Below, in pieces: positions 1-6,909 of a DNA stretch of 64,000 nucleotides (positions are counted from its first letter, which is position 1; each line of letters starts with the position of its first letter). The position numbers and the translations under genes are program-made. This DNA comes from Escherichia coli DSM 30083 = JCM 1649 = ATCC 11775. GTDB taxonomy: Bacteria > Pseudomonadota > Gammaproteobacteria > Enterobacterales > Enterobacteriaceae. The stretch spans positions 2,356,001 through 2,420,000 of the forward strand of contig NZ_CP033092.2 in NCBI RefSeq assembly GCF_003697165.2, written 5' to 3'. The notes beneath the pieces were generated by a model. It made no database searches. It worked only from the letters and a program-made list of their open reading frames with translations, and was not told where the DNA came from.

Positions 1-52
1 GCGGTGCCAGAGCATCTTTAGCATATGGTAGTGCAGGTAATTCGAATGACAT
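1..52 (-). CDS. sodB: Superoxide dismutase [Fe], N-terminal fragment cut by window edge
   Basis: Reading the minus strand from an ATG at 52, 17 codons are present before the window ends, giving MSFELPALPYAKDALAP, the N-terminus of E. coli iron superoxide dismutase. The protein converts superoxide to peroxide and oxygen in the cytoplasm. A strong Shine-Dalgarno AAGGAG lies at 60-65 (minus strand). The partner order sodB-mepH is that of E. coli. Only the first 17 residues are seen, but they and the leader are distinctive. Confidence 0.93.
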   Translation of the reverse strand, partial: MSFELPALPYAKDALAP

Positions 53-115
53 TGCTACTCTCCTTTATTATTAATTTGCATACGTACAATAGCCTTATTG
101 TGCGTATGGATAGGG
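53..115 (-). promoter_or_regulatory. sodB leader with stem-loop and RyhB target region
   Basis: On the minus strand an AT-rich leader carries a hairpin at 80-107 (arms around ATACG-ACAATA and TATTGT-CGTAT) followed by AAGGAG and the sodB ATG. In E. coli this leader is where the iron-starvation small RNA RyhB and Hfq act to block sodB translation and trigger decay. The hairpin and ribosome site are seen directly; the RyhB role is established knowledge for this gene. A weak -10 (TACCCT) lies just upstream, near 112-117. Confidence 0.7.
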
Positions 116-147
116 TAGCAAATTAAAAGGTGAGACAAAAGATGAAC

Positions 148-175
148 TTACCCTGTTGCCGTAACAACAGGGTAA
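148..175 (-). terminator. Probable mepH terminator
   Basis: A perfect inverted repeat TACCCTGTTG (149-158) / CAACAGGGTA (165-174) with a 6-nt loop follows the mepH stop codon on the minus strand. The downstream tail (TCATCTTTT) is a weak U tract. It separates mepH from the sodB promoter. Confidence 0.6.
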
Positions 176-179
176 AGTT

Positions 180-995
180 TTAGCGAAGTGTTTTTGGGGT
201 CATTACCCGGCGAGCGCCAACATAGTGGCGCTGCCAGTAGTCTTCACTGAGAGAAGTGATTTGAATTTCCCGGCCCGTGCGCGGTGACTGAATAAATTTG
301 CCGTTGCCGACATACACGCCGACATGATCGGCTGTACCGCGTCCCTGAGTACGGAAGAAGACCAGGTCGCCGTTTTTCAGTTCACTACGTTCGATTGGCG
401 CTGCATCGCGCAGGTGATACATTTCATTCGCCGTACGCGGAATACGAATTTTCACCAAATCTTTATAAGCGTAATAAACCAGACCGCTGCAATCAAAACC
501 GGTACGCGGTGAACTGCCACCCCAACGATATGGCTTACCAATTTGCTGCATCAGTTTATTCATTGCCACTTTTGTGGCTTTTTGCACCTTCGCTTTGTGC
601 GCGTCGGCAAGGGTTCCTGACGCGGCATTTTTGACTTTCACACAATGCGATTTATAGCCCTTACGTTTGGTACACTTTTCGGTAAAGTTGGCTGAGGCCG
701 TTTTATTGACGGTGTGTTTGCTGCGAGTTTTGGCGTTTTTAGAAGCGGTAATGGAAGATTTTTTAACGGAAGAAGCGGTTTTGCTTTTGGTCGTACTTTT
801 ACTGGCGGCTTTTTTCGCTGTTTTCTGGGTCTTTTTGGTGGTTGCCGTGCTTTTCTTTTTATCTGCTTTTTTGGTGATATGAGTAGTAGCAGAACTCTCC
901 CTGGCTTGCTTTGAAGCATGGGCCATAGGCGTTAAAGGCAGGGTGGTAAAAAGTAAAGCACAGAGCGTGATCGAAATACGGTTTATCCGCGCCAC
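180..995 (-). CDS. mepH: Murein DD-endopeptidase MepH (NlpC/P60)
   Basis: A secreted peptidoglycan hydrolase that cuts meso-DAP to D-Ala cross-links during wall growth (formerly YdhO). It has 271 residues: signal peptide about 1-27 (ending AHA), a low-complexity Lys/Thr/Ser-rich stretch about 40-100 that should be extended and positively charged, then an NlpC/P60 domain about 145-265. The catalytic Cys169 lies in FDCSGLVYYAY and the catalytic His224 in DHVGVYVG. The third polar position is Gln236 (FIQSP) where Spr/MepS has His. It is convergent with nothing here; sodB follows in the same direction, and grxD is divergent across a 334-bp gap. Length matches the K-12 protein. Confidence 0.96.
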   Translation of the reverse strand: MARINRISITLCALLFTTLPLTPMAHASKQARESSATTHITKKADKKKSTATTKKTQKTAKKAASKSTTKSKTASSVKKSSITASKNAKTRSKHTVNKTASANFTEKCTKRKGYKSHCVKVKNAASGTLADAHKAKVQKATKVAMNKLMQQIGKPYRWGGSSPRTGFDCSGLVYYAYKDLVKIRIPRTANEMYHLRDAAPIERSELKNGDLVFFRTQGRGTADHVGVYVGNGKFIQSPRTGREIQITSLSEDYWQRHYVGARRVMTPKTLR

Positions 996-1329
996 TGAGC
1001 GTCCCTCTGTTAAGGCAGGTCTATCATGCCTGCGTCTGATTTACAAAACTTGATGATTCTAATGCATAGAAGAAGAGAAAGTTAATAGCTTTTATTGTTA
1101 AAAAATACGTTTCGTCGGCGAGCGCAAAAAAATGCAGCAGTGAAAGCTAAAAATGGTTATAAATACGCCAGTTTGCCGTGCATCAGGGAAGAAACGAATA
1201 TTTGAAATGCAACAAATAGAGCAAAGGGATAAAATAGCAAAAGCGTGATGAAAATGTTATTTTCCGATGCCGCACTGACCCGCTACAATGTCAGATTACT
1301 GCCGTAAAGAAGTTTGAGGAAGCAAGACA
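996..1329. promoter_or_regulatory. Divergent mepH/grxD promoter region
   Basis: This 334-bp AT-rich gap holds no ORF that I can support. It must carry the promoters for mepH (minus) and grxD (plus). A TACAAT -10-like hexamer at 1284-1289 lies 40 bp before the grxD ATG, but its -35 (TTTCCG) is poor. The grxD ribosome site is the GAGGAAG just upstream of the ATG. No clear operator was recognised. Confidence 0.5.
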
Positions 1330-1677
1330 ATGAGCACCACTATCGAAAAAATCCAACGCCAGATTGCTGAAAACCCGATCCTGCTGTACATGAAAGGTTC
1401 ACCGAAACTGCCGAGCTGCGGTTTCTCTGCCCAGGCAGTTCAGGCGCTTGCCGCATGTGGCGAACGTTTTGCCTATGTTGATATTCTGCAGAATCCGGAC
1501 ATTCGTGCGGAACTGCCGAAATATGCGAACTGGCCGACCTTCCCGCAACTGTGGGTTGACGGCGAGCTGGTGGGCGGTTGTGATATCGTGATCGAAATGT
1601 ATCAGCGTGGTGAACTGCAGCAGCTGATCAAAGAAACTGCCGCTAAATACAAGTCTGAAGAGCCGGACGCGGAATAA
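1330..1677 (+). CDS. grxD: Monothiol glutaredoxin Grx4
   Basis: A cytoplasmic CGFS-type glutaredoxin that binds a bridging [2Fe-2S] cluster with glutathione and takes part in iron-sulfur cluster delivery. The 115-residue protein has the diagnostic CGFS motif at residues 30-33 (preceded by KGSPKLPS), followed by the thioredoxin-fold WPTFPQLWVDGELVGG segment that supplies the cis-Pro and GG glutathione contacts. Length is that of E. coli GrxD. It is transcribed alone and ends in a strong hairpin at 1691-1720; the lhr scar converges from the other side. Confidence 0.97.
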   Translation: MSTTIEKIQRQIAENPILLYMKGSPKLPSCGFSAQAVQALAACGERFAYVDILQNPDIRAELPKYANWPTFPQLWVDGELVGGCDIVIEMYQRGELQQLIKETAAKYKSEEPDAE

Positions 1678-1690
1678 TCCGTCCTGCAAT

Positions 1691-1720
1691 ACTGACGGAT
1701 GCGAACGGGCATCCGTCAGT
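1691..1720 (+). terminator. grxD terminator, shared with lhr remnant
   Basis: A perfect 12-bp stem ACTGACGGATGC / GCATCCGTCAGT with a 6-nt loop, followed by CCTTTCTCT on the plus strand, lies 14 bp after the grxD stop. It also lies just beyond the former lhr stop codon, so it probably terminated both convergent transcripts. Confidence 0.8.
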
Positions 1721-1727
1721 CCTTTCT

Positions 1728-1956
1728 CTATCCCCAATCCAGCCCTTGTGGCGAACTTGAAAATCCCGCCTCACGTAACCGCGTAAACATCGGCGTTTGC
1801 CGGACCGGTAGGTCATTCACTTCTGTTAGCGTAAAGCGCAGCCGTGGTTCGCGACTGGACAGCTGTCGGCTGTTTAAAGGCGCGAAGAAACCAGTCGCGG
1901 GTCGCCGGTGAAAACACGTCCGGCAGGGGCGATGAAGGGTTTGGATTATTTGCCAT
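1728..1956 (-). pseudogene. lhr: lhr deletion scar: first 34 and last ~41 codons fused out of frame
   Basis: In E. coli the giant helicase gene lhr (about 1,538 codons) lies between rnt and grxD. Here only 229 bp remain. From an ATG at 1956 the minus strand reads MANNPNPSSPLPDVFSPATR and on to ...FKQPTAVQ (34 codons, to 1855), the start of Lhr. From 1853 to the TAG at 1728, in another frame, it reads REPRLRFTLTEVNDLPVRQT... ending SSSPQGLDWG, the end of Lhr. The join is therefore an internal deletion of roughly 4.4 kb (by family length) plus a frame change. Reading on from the ATG gives a 47-residue chimeric ORF ending at a TGA (1813-1815). All helicase motifs are gone. Assignment of both ends rests on recalled Lhr sequence. 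Confidence 0.93.
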
Positions 1957-2009
1957 TAACGCTATTCCCCGTGAATAACATGCATGATGCGTAGAATAGC
2001 CTCACTATA

Positions 2010-2041
2010 GATGCCTGATTCATTGCATGTCATCAGGCATC
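2010..2041 (-). terminator. Hairpin between rnt and lhr remnant
   Basis: A perfect 10-bp inverted repeat GATGCCTGAT / ATCAGGCATC with a 12-nt loop lies directly after the rnt stop codon. No U tract follows on the minus strand, so it may be an mRNA 3'-end or attenuation structure rather than a full terminator. Confidence 0.45.
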
Positions 2042-2048
2042 GACTCGA

Positions 2049-2696
2049 TTACACCTCTTCGGCGGCAGGCAGCGGCCAGCCTCCCAGACGTTTCCAGCGG
2101 TTGACGATTTCACAAAACAGCACAGCAGTGCGTTCGGTGTCGTACAGCGCGGAGTGCGCCTGGGTGCTGTCGAAGTCCATGCCAGCGGTCTGGCAAGCCT
2201 TTGACAATACGGTTTGTCCGAGTGCCAGCCCGGCCAGTGCAGCAGTGTCAAAAGTGGCGAAAGGGTGGAACGGGTTACGTTTCAGTGAGGCGCGTTCTGC
2301 GGCGGCCATCATAAAGCTGTGATCGAAATTGGCGTTGTGCGCCACCATAATGGCGCGGTTACAGCCGCTCGCTTTAATACCTTTACGTACAACTTTAAAA
2401 ATTTCGTGCAGCGCCTCGTACTCGCTGACCGCGCCGCGATCGGGATCGTTCGGATCAATGCCATTGAAGGCAAGGGCCTCTGGTTGCAAATTTGCGCCGA
2501 CAAATGGTTCGACGTGGAAATGTAATGTGGTGTCCGGCATCAGCCAGCCTTGTTCATCCATTTTCAGGGTGATGGCGGCAATCTCAAGCAGCGCATCGGT
2601 TTTGGCGTTAAATCCGGCTGTTTCAACATCGATCACAACAGGATAAAAACCACGAAAACGGTCGCACAGACCGGTAAGTTGAGCGTTATCGGACAT
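2049..2696 (-). CDS. rnt: Ribonuclease T (tRNA/rRNA 3' trimming exonuclease)
   Basis: A DEDDh 3'-5' exonuclease that acts as a homodimer to trim tRNA CCA ends and mature the 3' ends of 5S and 23S rRNA and small stable RNAs. The 215-residue protein shows the exonuclease I motif VIDVETAG with Asp23 and Glu25, motif II around HNANFDHSF, and motif [16 protein letters not shown] with His181 and Asp186. In E. coli it is followed by lhr in an operon; here only the lhr scar follows. gloA lies upstream in the same direction with a 102-bp gap. Confidence 0.97.
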
Positions 2697-2767
2697 CTGA
2701 TTCTCTTAATACGGATAAATTGCAGCGCGCATTATGACAAATATTACTTGTCGATGCAGTAAAGATG

Positions 2768-2790
2768 CGGGCGCGATGAGTTCACGCCCG
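2768..2790 (-). terminator. gloA terminator candidate
   Basis: An inverted repeat CGGGCG / CGCCCG with an 11-nt loop lies just after the gloA stop on the minus strand and is followed by CATCTTTA. The GC-rich stem fits a terminator, but the U tract is short. Confidence 0.5.
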
Positions 2791-2798
2791 GCAGGAGA

Positions 2799-3206
2799 TT
2801 AGTTGCCCAGACCGCGACCGGCGTCTTTCTCTTCGATTAATTCAATTTTGTAACCGTCCGGATCTTCCACAAATGCGATAACCGTAGTACCGCCTTTTAC
2901 CGGACCCGCTTCACGGGTTACGTTACCCCCGTTTTGACGGATTTTTTCGCACGCTTCAGCGGCGTTATCTACGCTAAGCGCGATGTGACCATAAGCAGTG
3001 CCGAGTTCGTATTTATCCACGCCCCAGTTGTAGGTCAGTTCAATCACTGCTTCTTCGGTTTCCGGGCCGTAACCAACAAACGCCAGTGAGTATTTGTATT
3101 CCGGGTTTTCGCTGGTACGCAGCAGTTTCATGCCCAGCACGTTGGTATAAAAATCGATGGAGCGTTGCAGATCGCCAACGCGCAGCATGGTATGAAGAAG
3201 ACGCAT
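2799..3206 (-). CDS. gloA: Glyoxalase I (lactoylglutathione lyase)
   Basis: A Ni-dependent VOC-fold enzyme that isomerises the methylglyoxal-glutathione hemithioacetal to S-lactoylglutathione, the first step of methylglyoxal detoxification. The 135 residues contain two VOC beta-alpha-beta modules with metal ligands visible as His5 (MRLLHTML), a Glu in AVIELTYNWG, the His of YGHIALSV and the Glu of YKIELIEE near the C-terminus. It lies 80 bp downstream of nemA in the same direction. In E. coli gloA is induced through NemR, which joins it functionally to nemRA. Confidence 0.97.
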   Translation of the reverse strand: MRLLHTMLRVGDLQRSIDFYTNVLGMKLLRTSENPEYKYSLAFVGYGPETEEAVIELTYNWGVDKYELGTAYGHIALSVDNAAEACEKIRQNGGNVTREAGPVKGGTTVIAFVEDPDGYKIELIEEKDAGRGLGN

Positions 3207-3286
3207 CTTTATATCCTCAAAATGGCTAACAGATTCAAAAAGTTGTTTTAGTATAGCGGCGGCTTTGCGCCGCTCGCAATGTTGGA

Positions 3287-4384
3287 TTACAGCGTCGGGT
3301 AATCAGTGTAACCTTCAGCACCGCCACCATAAAAACTTTCGGCACGCTGTGGGTTAAGCTCAGCTTTGCGCTGCAAGCGGGCGACCAGATCCGGGTTCGC
3401 AATCCAGTCACGACCAAATGCTACCGCATCAATTAACCCTTTGCCGATCAGCGTTTCAGCTTTTTCTACTGTGTATGCACCTGCGCCGATAATCGGACCG
3501 TGGAAACGGGCGCGTACTTTTTCGCGAAACGCATCAGTATATGGTTCACCTCCCGCCCAATCTGGTTCTGACATATGAAGATAAGCAATGCCGCGTTTAC
3601 CCAGTTGTTCAATCAGATACAGTGCATCGGCTTCTTCATTCGGGCCGTTATCCGTGTTCTGGAAAGTACCGATTGGCGAAATGCGAATGCCAATGCGATC
3701 GGCACCCCATTCTTCAATCCCGGCATTGACCACTTCCAGCACCAGACGCGCGCGATTTTCCACGCTGCCGCCGTACTGATCGGTACGATGGTTTGAAGAA
3801 GGGGAAAGGAACTGATGCAGCAAATAACCGTGAGCAGAGTGGAGCTCTACCAGATCAAAACCGGCTTCACGCGCGTTAGCAATGGCCTGACGGAAATCAT
3901 TGACGATACCCGGAATCTCTCCCAGTTCAAGCGCACGCGGCATGGATGTTTCAACACGGATCGCCTGACCATTTTCATCGCGCAGAGAAGTACGTGTTCC
4001 CGCGCTAAGTGCTGAAGGCGCTACCGGTGCCTGACCGCCAGGTTGCAGGCTGGCGTGAGAAATGCGTCCGGTGTGCCACAGCTGTACGGCCATATGACCA
4101 TTTTCAGCATGAACGCCAGCGGTAATTTTTTTCCATGCGGCAATTTGTTCCGGGCTATGGATGCCAGGTGCACCTGCGTATCCTTTTGCCTGGGCAGAAA
4201 TTTGCGTGGCTTCGCTAATAATCAAACCGGCACTGGCACGTTGGCGATAGTATTCCGCCATCAACGGGGTAGGGATGTCACCCGGTTCGATACTGCGCAG
4301 ACGCGTCAGCGGTGCCATAAAAATACGATTTGCCGCCGTGATCGCGCCCACTTTCAGTGGGGAATACAGTTTTTCAGATGACAT
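3287..4384 (-). CDS. nemA: N-ethylmaleimide reductase, Old Yellow Enzyme family
   Basis: An FMN-dependent NADPH reductase of unsaturated carbonyls, nitrate esters, nitroaromatics and N-ethylmaleimide. The 365-residue (beta/alpha)8 barrel starts MSSEKLYSPLKVGAITAANR and shows the OYE substrate-binding segment ELHSAHGYLLHQFLSPSSN and the C-terminal FMN loop DAVAFGRDWIANPDL. It follows nemR by 36 bp and is co-transcribed with it. A GC hairpin at 3255-3274 follows the stop codon. Length and order match E. coli. Confidence 0.97.
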   Translation of the reverse strand: MSSEKLYSPLKVGAITAANRIFMAPLTRLRSIEPGDIPTPLMAEYYRQRASAGLIISEATQISAQAKGYAGAPGIHSPEQIAAWKKITAGVHAENGHMAVQLWHTGRISHASLQPGGQAPVAPSALSAGTRTSLRDENGQAIRVETSMPRALELGEIPGIVNDFRQAIANAREAGFDLVELHSAHGYLLHQFLSPSSNHRTDQYGGSVENRARLVLEVVNAGIEEWGADRIGIRISPIGTFQNTDNGPNEEADALYLIEQLGKRGIAYLHMSEPDWAGGEPYTDAFREKVRARFHGPIIGAGAYTVEKAETLIGKGLIDAVAFGRDWIANPDLVARLQRKAELNPQRAESFYGGGAEGYTDYPTL

Positions 4385-4420
4385 AAAGGCTCCCGGTCGT
4401 CTGGTGATAAAAAATGCCTG

Positions 4421-5020
4421 CTAAACGGCAGGCGTCGCAATAATGTTTTTTACATGGGCCAGCGCGTTTTCCAGTGGCTCGAAACTGCGCGAAATTTTGG
4501 CCTGCAGATTCGCGCCAAGCCACAGTGCGTAAAGCACTTGTGCCTGTTGCAGCGGTTCGCCACAAAAGGTTAAACAATGGTTCTCACGGCCATTTTCCAG
4601 CGCCTGAGAGAGCAGGGCGATCACGCCGCGAGCCCCTTTATCCATTGCGCTGCGCATATCTTCTGACAGATCGCACACTTCGGCAGAGAGTTTTACTGTC
4701 AGGCAACCACTGATGGTTCCATGTTGGCAAAACTGGTTCAGTGTTTGCTGGTAATAAGCCAGTATGCGGTCGCGGTAGTTACCTTCGCCGGATTGCAGCA
4801 ACTCAGTCAGTCGCTGGTGATATGCGGCGTAATGGCGCTCAAGCATAGCAACGCCAAACGCTTCTTTAGAACGAAAGTAGTGATAGAAGGACCCTTTCGG
4901 CACTTCAGCGGTTTTTAGGAGTTCGCTTAGCCCCATCCCGGTGAATCCACGTTGCAGGCAAAGTTGCTCGCCCGTCGCCAGGAGATGTTCGCGAGTATCA
5001 TGTTCGGTGTGTTTGTTCAT
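4421..5020 (-). CDS. nemR: TetR-family repressor NemR, electrophile/HOCl sensor
   Basis: Represses nemRA and gloA and is released when cysteines react with electrophiles, quinones or reactive chlorine. The 199 residues have an N-terminal TetR helix-turn-helix (about 9-55; GLSELLKTAEVPKGSFYHYF) and a ligand domain with several cysteines, including Cys98, Cys106 (HGTISGC), the residue known as the HOCl switch, and Cys116. Its operator lies 15 bp upstream of the ATG (5035-5050), so it is autoregulated. ydhL is divergent. Confidence 0.97.
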   Translation of the reverse strand: MNKHTEHDTREHLLATGEQLCLQRGFTGMGLSELLKTAEVPKGSFYHYFRSKEAFGVAMLERHYAAYHQRLTELLQSGEGNYRDRILAYYQQTLNQFCQHGTISGCLTVKLSAEVCDLSEDMRSAMDKGARGVIALLSQALENGRENHCLTFCGEPLQQAQVLYALWLGANLQAKISRSFEPLENALAHVKNIIATPAV

Positions 5021-5034
5021 GCGTTGGAGTGTAG

Positions 5035-5050
5035 TAGACCAGTCGGTCTA
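5035..5050. promoter_or_regulatory. NemR operator
   Basis: TAGACC (5035-5040), four bases, GGTCTA (5045-5050): a perfect palindrome of the known NemR box form. It lies immediately before the nemR start and within 75 bp of the ydhL GTG, so NemR bound here could influence both directions. Confidence 0.88.
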
Positions 5051-5122
5051 GTGCAAGCAAAGTTGCTACTTTGGACATTAACAGCTTCAATAATGGTAAT
5101 AATCTTATCTGAGGAGGGCGAG

Positions 5123-5362
5123 GTGGCGGAGCAATTAGAGTTCTTTCCCGTCCAGAGCCCGTGCCGGGGAATTTGCCAGTCTGACGAACGCGGATTTTGT
5201 CGCGGCTGTTTTCGTAGCCGGGATGAGCGTTTTAACTGGAATAAGATGAGCGATGGCGAAAAACAAGAAGTGTTGCGCCTTTGTCGGCAGCGATTAATGC
5301 GCAAATTACGTGTAAATAAGTCAGCGCCATCAGACGAACCTGAGCAACCATCACTCTTTTGA
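5123..5362 (+). CDS. ydhL: YdhL, DUF1289 small cysteine-rich protein
   Basis: A 79-residue protein with the DUF1289 cysteine pattern SPCRGICQSDERGFCRGCFRS (about residues 11-31), suggesting a small metal- or cluster-binding fold; its function is unknown. I take the GTG at 5123 as start because GAGGAGGG lies 5-10 bases upstream and the family begins MAEQLEFF; the frame is open further upstream but without a ribosome site. It is divergent from nemR and 48 bp upstream of ydhF, perhaps co-transcribed. Confidence 0.9.
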   Translation: MAEQLEFFPVQSPCRGICQSDERGFCRGCFRSRDERFNWNKMSDGEKQEVLRLCRQRLMRKLRVNKSAPSDEPEQPSLF

Positions 5363-5410
5363 GCCTAATCTTGCGTATACTCCTCTCATATCTGATAAGA
5401 GGAAGCAATT

Positions 5411-6307
5411 ATGGTTCAGCGTATTACTATTGCGCCGCAAGGCCCGGAGTTTTCCCGTTTTGTGATGGGCTACTGGCGATTGATGGACTGGAATATGTCC
5501 GCCCGCCAGTTGGTCAGTTTTATTGAAGAGCATCTGGATCTAGGCGTGACCACCGTGGACCATGCTGATATTTATGGTGGCTATCAGTGCGAAGCGGCGT
5601 TTGGTGAGGCGCTGAAACTGGCACCTCACCTGCGTGAACGGATGGAAATCGTCAGTAAATGCGGTATCGCGACGACCGCGTGTGAAGAAAACGTCATTGG
5701 CCATTACATCACTGACCGCGATCACATCATTAAGAGCGCCGAACAGTCGCTAATTAATCTCGCGACCGATCATCTGGATCTGCTGTTAATCCACCGACCA
5801 GACCCGTTAATGGATGCCGATGAAGTGGCGGACGCCTTTAAACATCTGCATCAGAGCGGCAAAGTGCGTCATTTTGGTGTATCGAACTTTACACCTGCGC
5901 AATTTGCGCTGTTGCAATCACGCCTGCCATTTACCCTTGCCACTAATCAGGTGGAAATATCCCCGGTGCATCAGCCGTTACTGCTGGATGGCACGCTCGA
6001 CCAACTGCAACAACTGCGTGTTCGTCCGATGGCGTGGTCCTGCCTTGGTGGTGGTCGTCTGTTTAATGATGATTATTTCCAGCCGCTACGTGATGAACTG
6101 GCTGTGGTGGCAGAGGAGTTAAACGCGGGCTCGATTGAACAGGTAGTTTACGCCTGGGTATTACGTTTACCGTCGCAGCCGCTGCCAATTATCGGCTCAG
6201 GTAAAATTGAGCGCGTACGGGCAGCAGTCGAAGCAGAAACACTGAAAATGACCCGTCAACAATGGTTCCGTATCCGTAAAGCGGCACTAGGTTACGACGT
6301 ACCGTAA
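5411..6307 (+). CDS. ydhF: Aldo-keto reductase YdhF
   Basis: A 298-residue NADPH-dependent oxidoreductase of the aldo-keto reductase barrel family. Seen motifs are DHADIYGGYQCE (catalytic Asp/Tyr), the Lys of IVSKCGI, the LLLIHRPD strand and GVSNFTPAQF, then the cofactor loop PIIGSGKIERV. The physiological substrate is not known. It starts 48 bp after ydhL, with AGAGGAAG as ribosome site. Length matches E. coli. Confidence 0.94.
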   Translation: MVQRITIAPQGPEFSRFVMGYWRLMDWNMSARQLVSFIEEHLDLGVTTVDHADIYGGYQCEAAFGEALKLAPHLRERMEIVSKCGIATTACEENVIGHYITDRDHIIKSAEQSLINLATDHLDLLLIHRPDPLMDADEVADAFKHLHQSGKVRHFGVSNFTPAQFALLQSRLPFTLATNQVEISPVHQPLLLDGTLDQLQQLRVRPMAWSCLGGGRLFNDDYFQPLRDELAVVAEELNAGSIEQVVYAWVLRLPSQPLPIIGSGKIERVRAAVEAETLKMTRQQWFRIRKAALGYDVP

Positions 6308-6387
6308 GCACTTTTAGGAATAGCCGCCGTTCAAAAATGTGTCACTGGTTTACACTTATTCAGGAATGCACAATGAACGGAGGTCCT

Positions 6388-6909
6388 ATGAAACGTTTTA
6401 GTCTGGCCATTCTGGCGCTGGTTGTTGCGACCGGCGCACAAGCTGCCAGTGAAAAAGTCGAGATGAACCTCGTCACGTCGCAAGGGGTTGGGCAGTTAAT
6501 TGGTAGCGTCACCATTACTGAAACCGATAAAGGTCTGGAGTTTTCGCCCGATCTGAAAGCATTACCTCCCGGTGAACATGGCTTCCATATTCATGCCAAA
6601 GGAAGCTGCCAGCCAGCCACCAAAGATGGCAAAGCCAGCGCCGCAGAATCCGCAGGCGGGCATCTTGATCCACAAAATACCGGTAAACATGAAGGGCCAG
6701 AAGGTGCCGGGCATTTAGGCGATCTGCCTGCACTGGTAGTCAATAATGACGGCAAGGCGACCGATGCCGTCATCGCGCCTCGTCTGAAATCACTGGATGA
6801 AGTCAAAGACAAAGCGCTGATGGTCCACGTTGGCGGCGATAATATGTCCGATCAACCCAAACCGCTGGGCGGTGGCGGTGAACGCTATGCCTGTGGTGTA
6901 ATTAAGTAA
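6388..6909 (+). CDS. sodC: Periplasmic Cu/Zn superoxide dismutase
   Basis: A monomeric periplasmic SOD. The 173 residues have a signal peptide about 1-19 (MKRFSLAILALVVATGAQA). Copper ligands are His67, His69, His92 and His147; zinc ligands His92, His101, His109 and Asp112; the conserved disulfide is Cys74-Cys169. All are present. I chose the ATG at 6388 because the signal peptide begins there and AACGGAGG precedes it; an in-frame ATG 17 codons upstream would spoil the signal peptide. It is convergent with ydhK, with adjacent stop codons (6909/6910). Confidence 0.97.
   Translation: MKRFSLAILALVVATGAQAASEKVEMNLVTSQGVGQLIGSVTITETDKGLEFSPDLKALPPGEHGFHIHAKGSCQPATKDGKASAAESAGGHLDPQNTGKHEGPEGAGHLGDLPALVVNNDGKATDAVIAPRLKSLDEVKDKALMVHVGGDNMSDQPKPLGGGGERYACGVIK

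Noticed and set aside
180..995. Several short open frames in both orientations within mepH
   Set aside because: They arise from the Lys/Ser/Thr-rich low-complexity linker. The mepH frame has a signal peptide and an NlpC/P60 catalytic domain.
3255..3274. GC-rich hairpin after nemA as an intrinsic terminator
   Set aside because: The stem AGCGGC / GCCGCT is real, but no U tract follows on either strand, and gloA lies beyond in the same direction, so I do not list it as a terminator.
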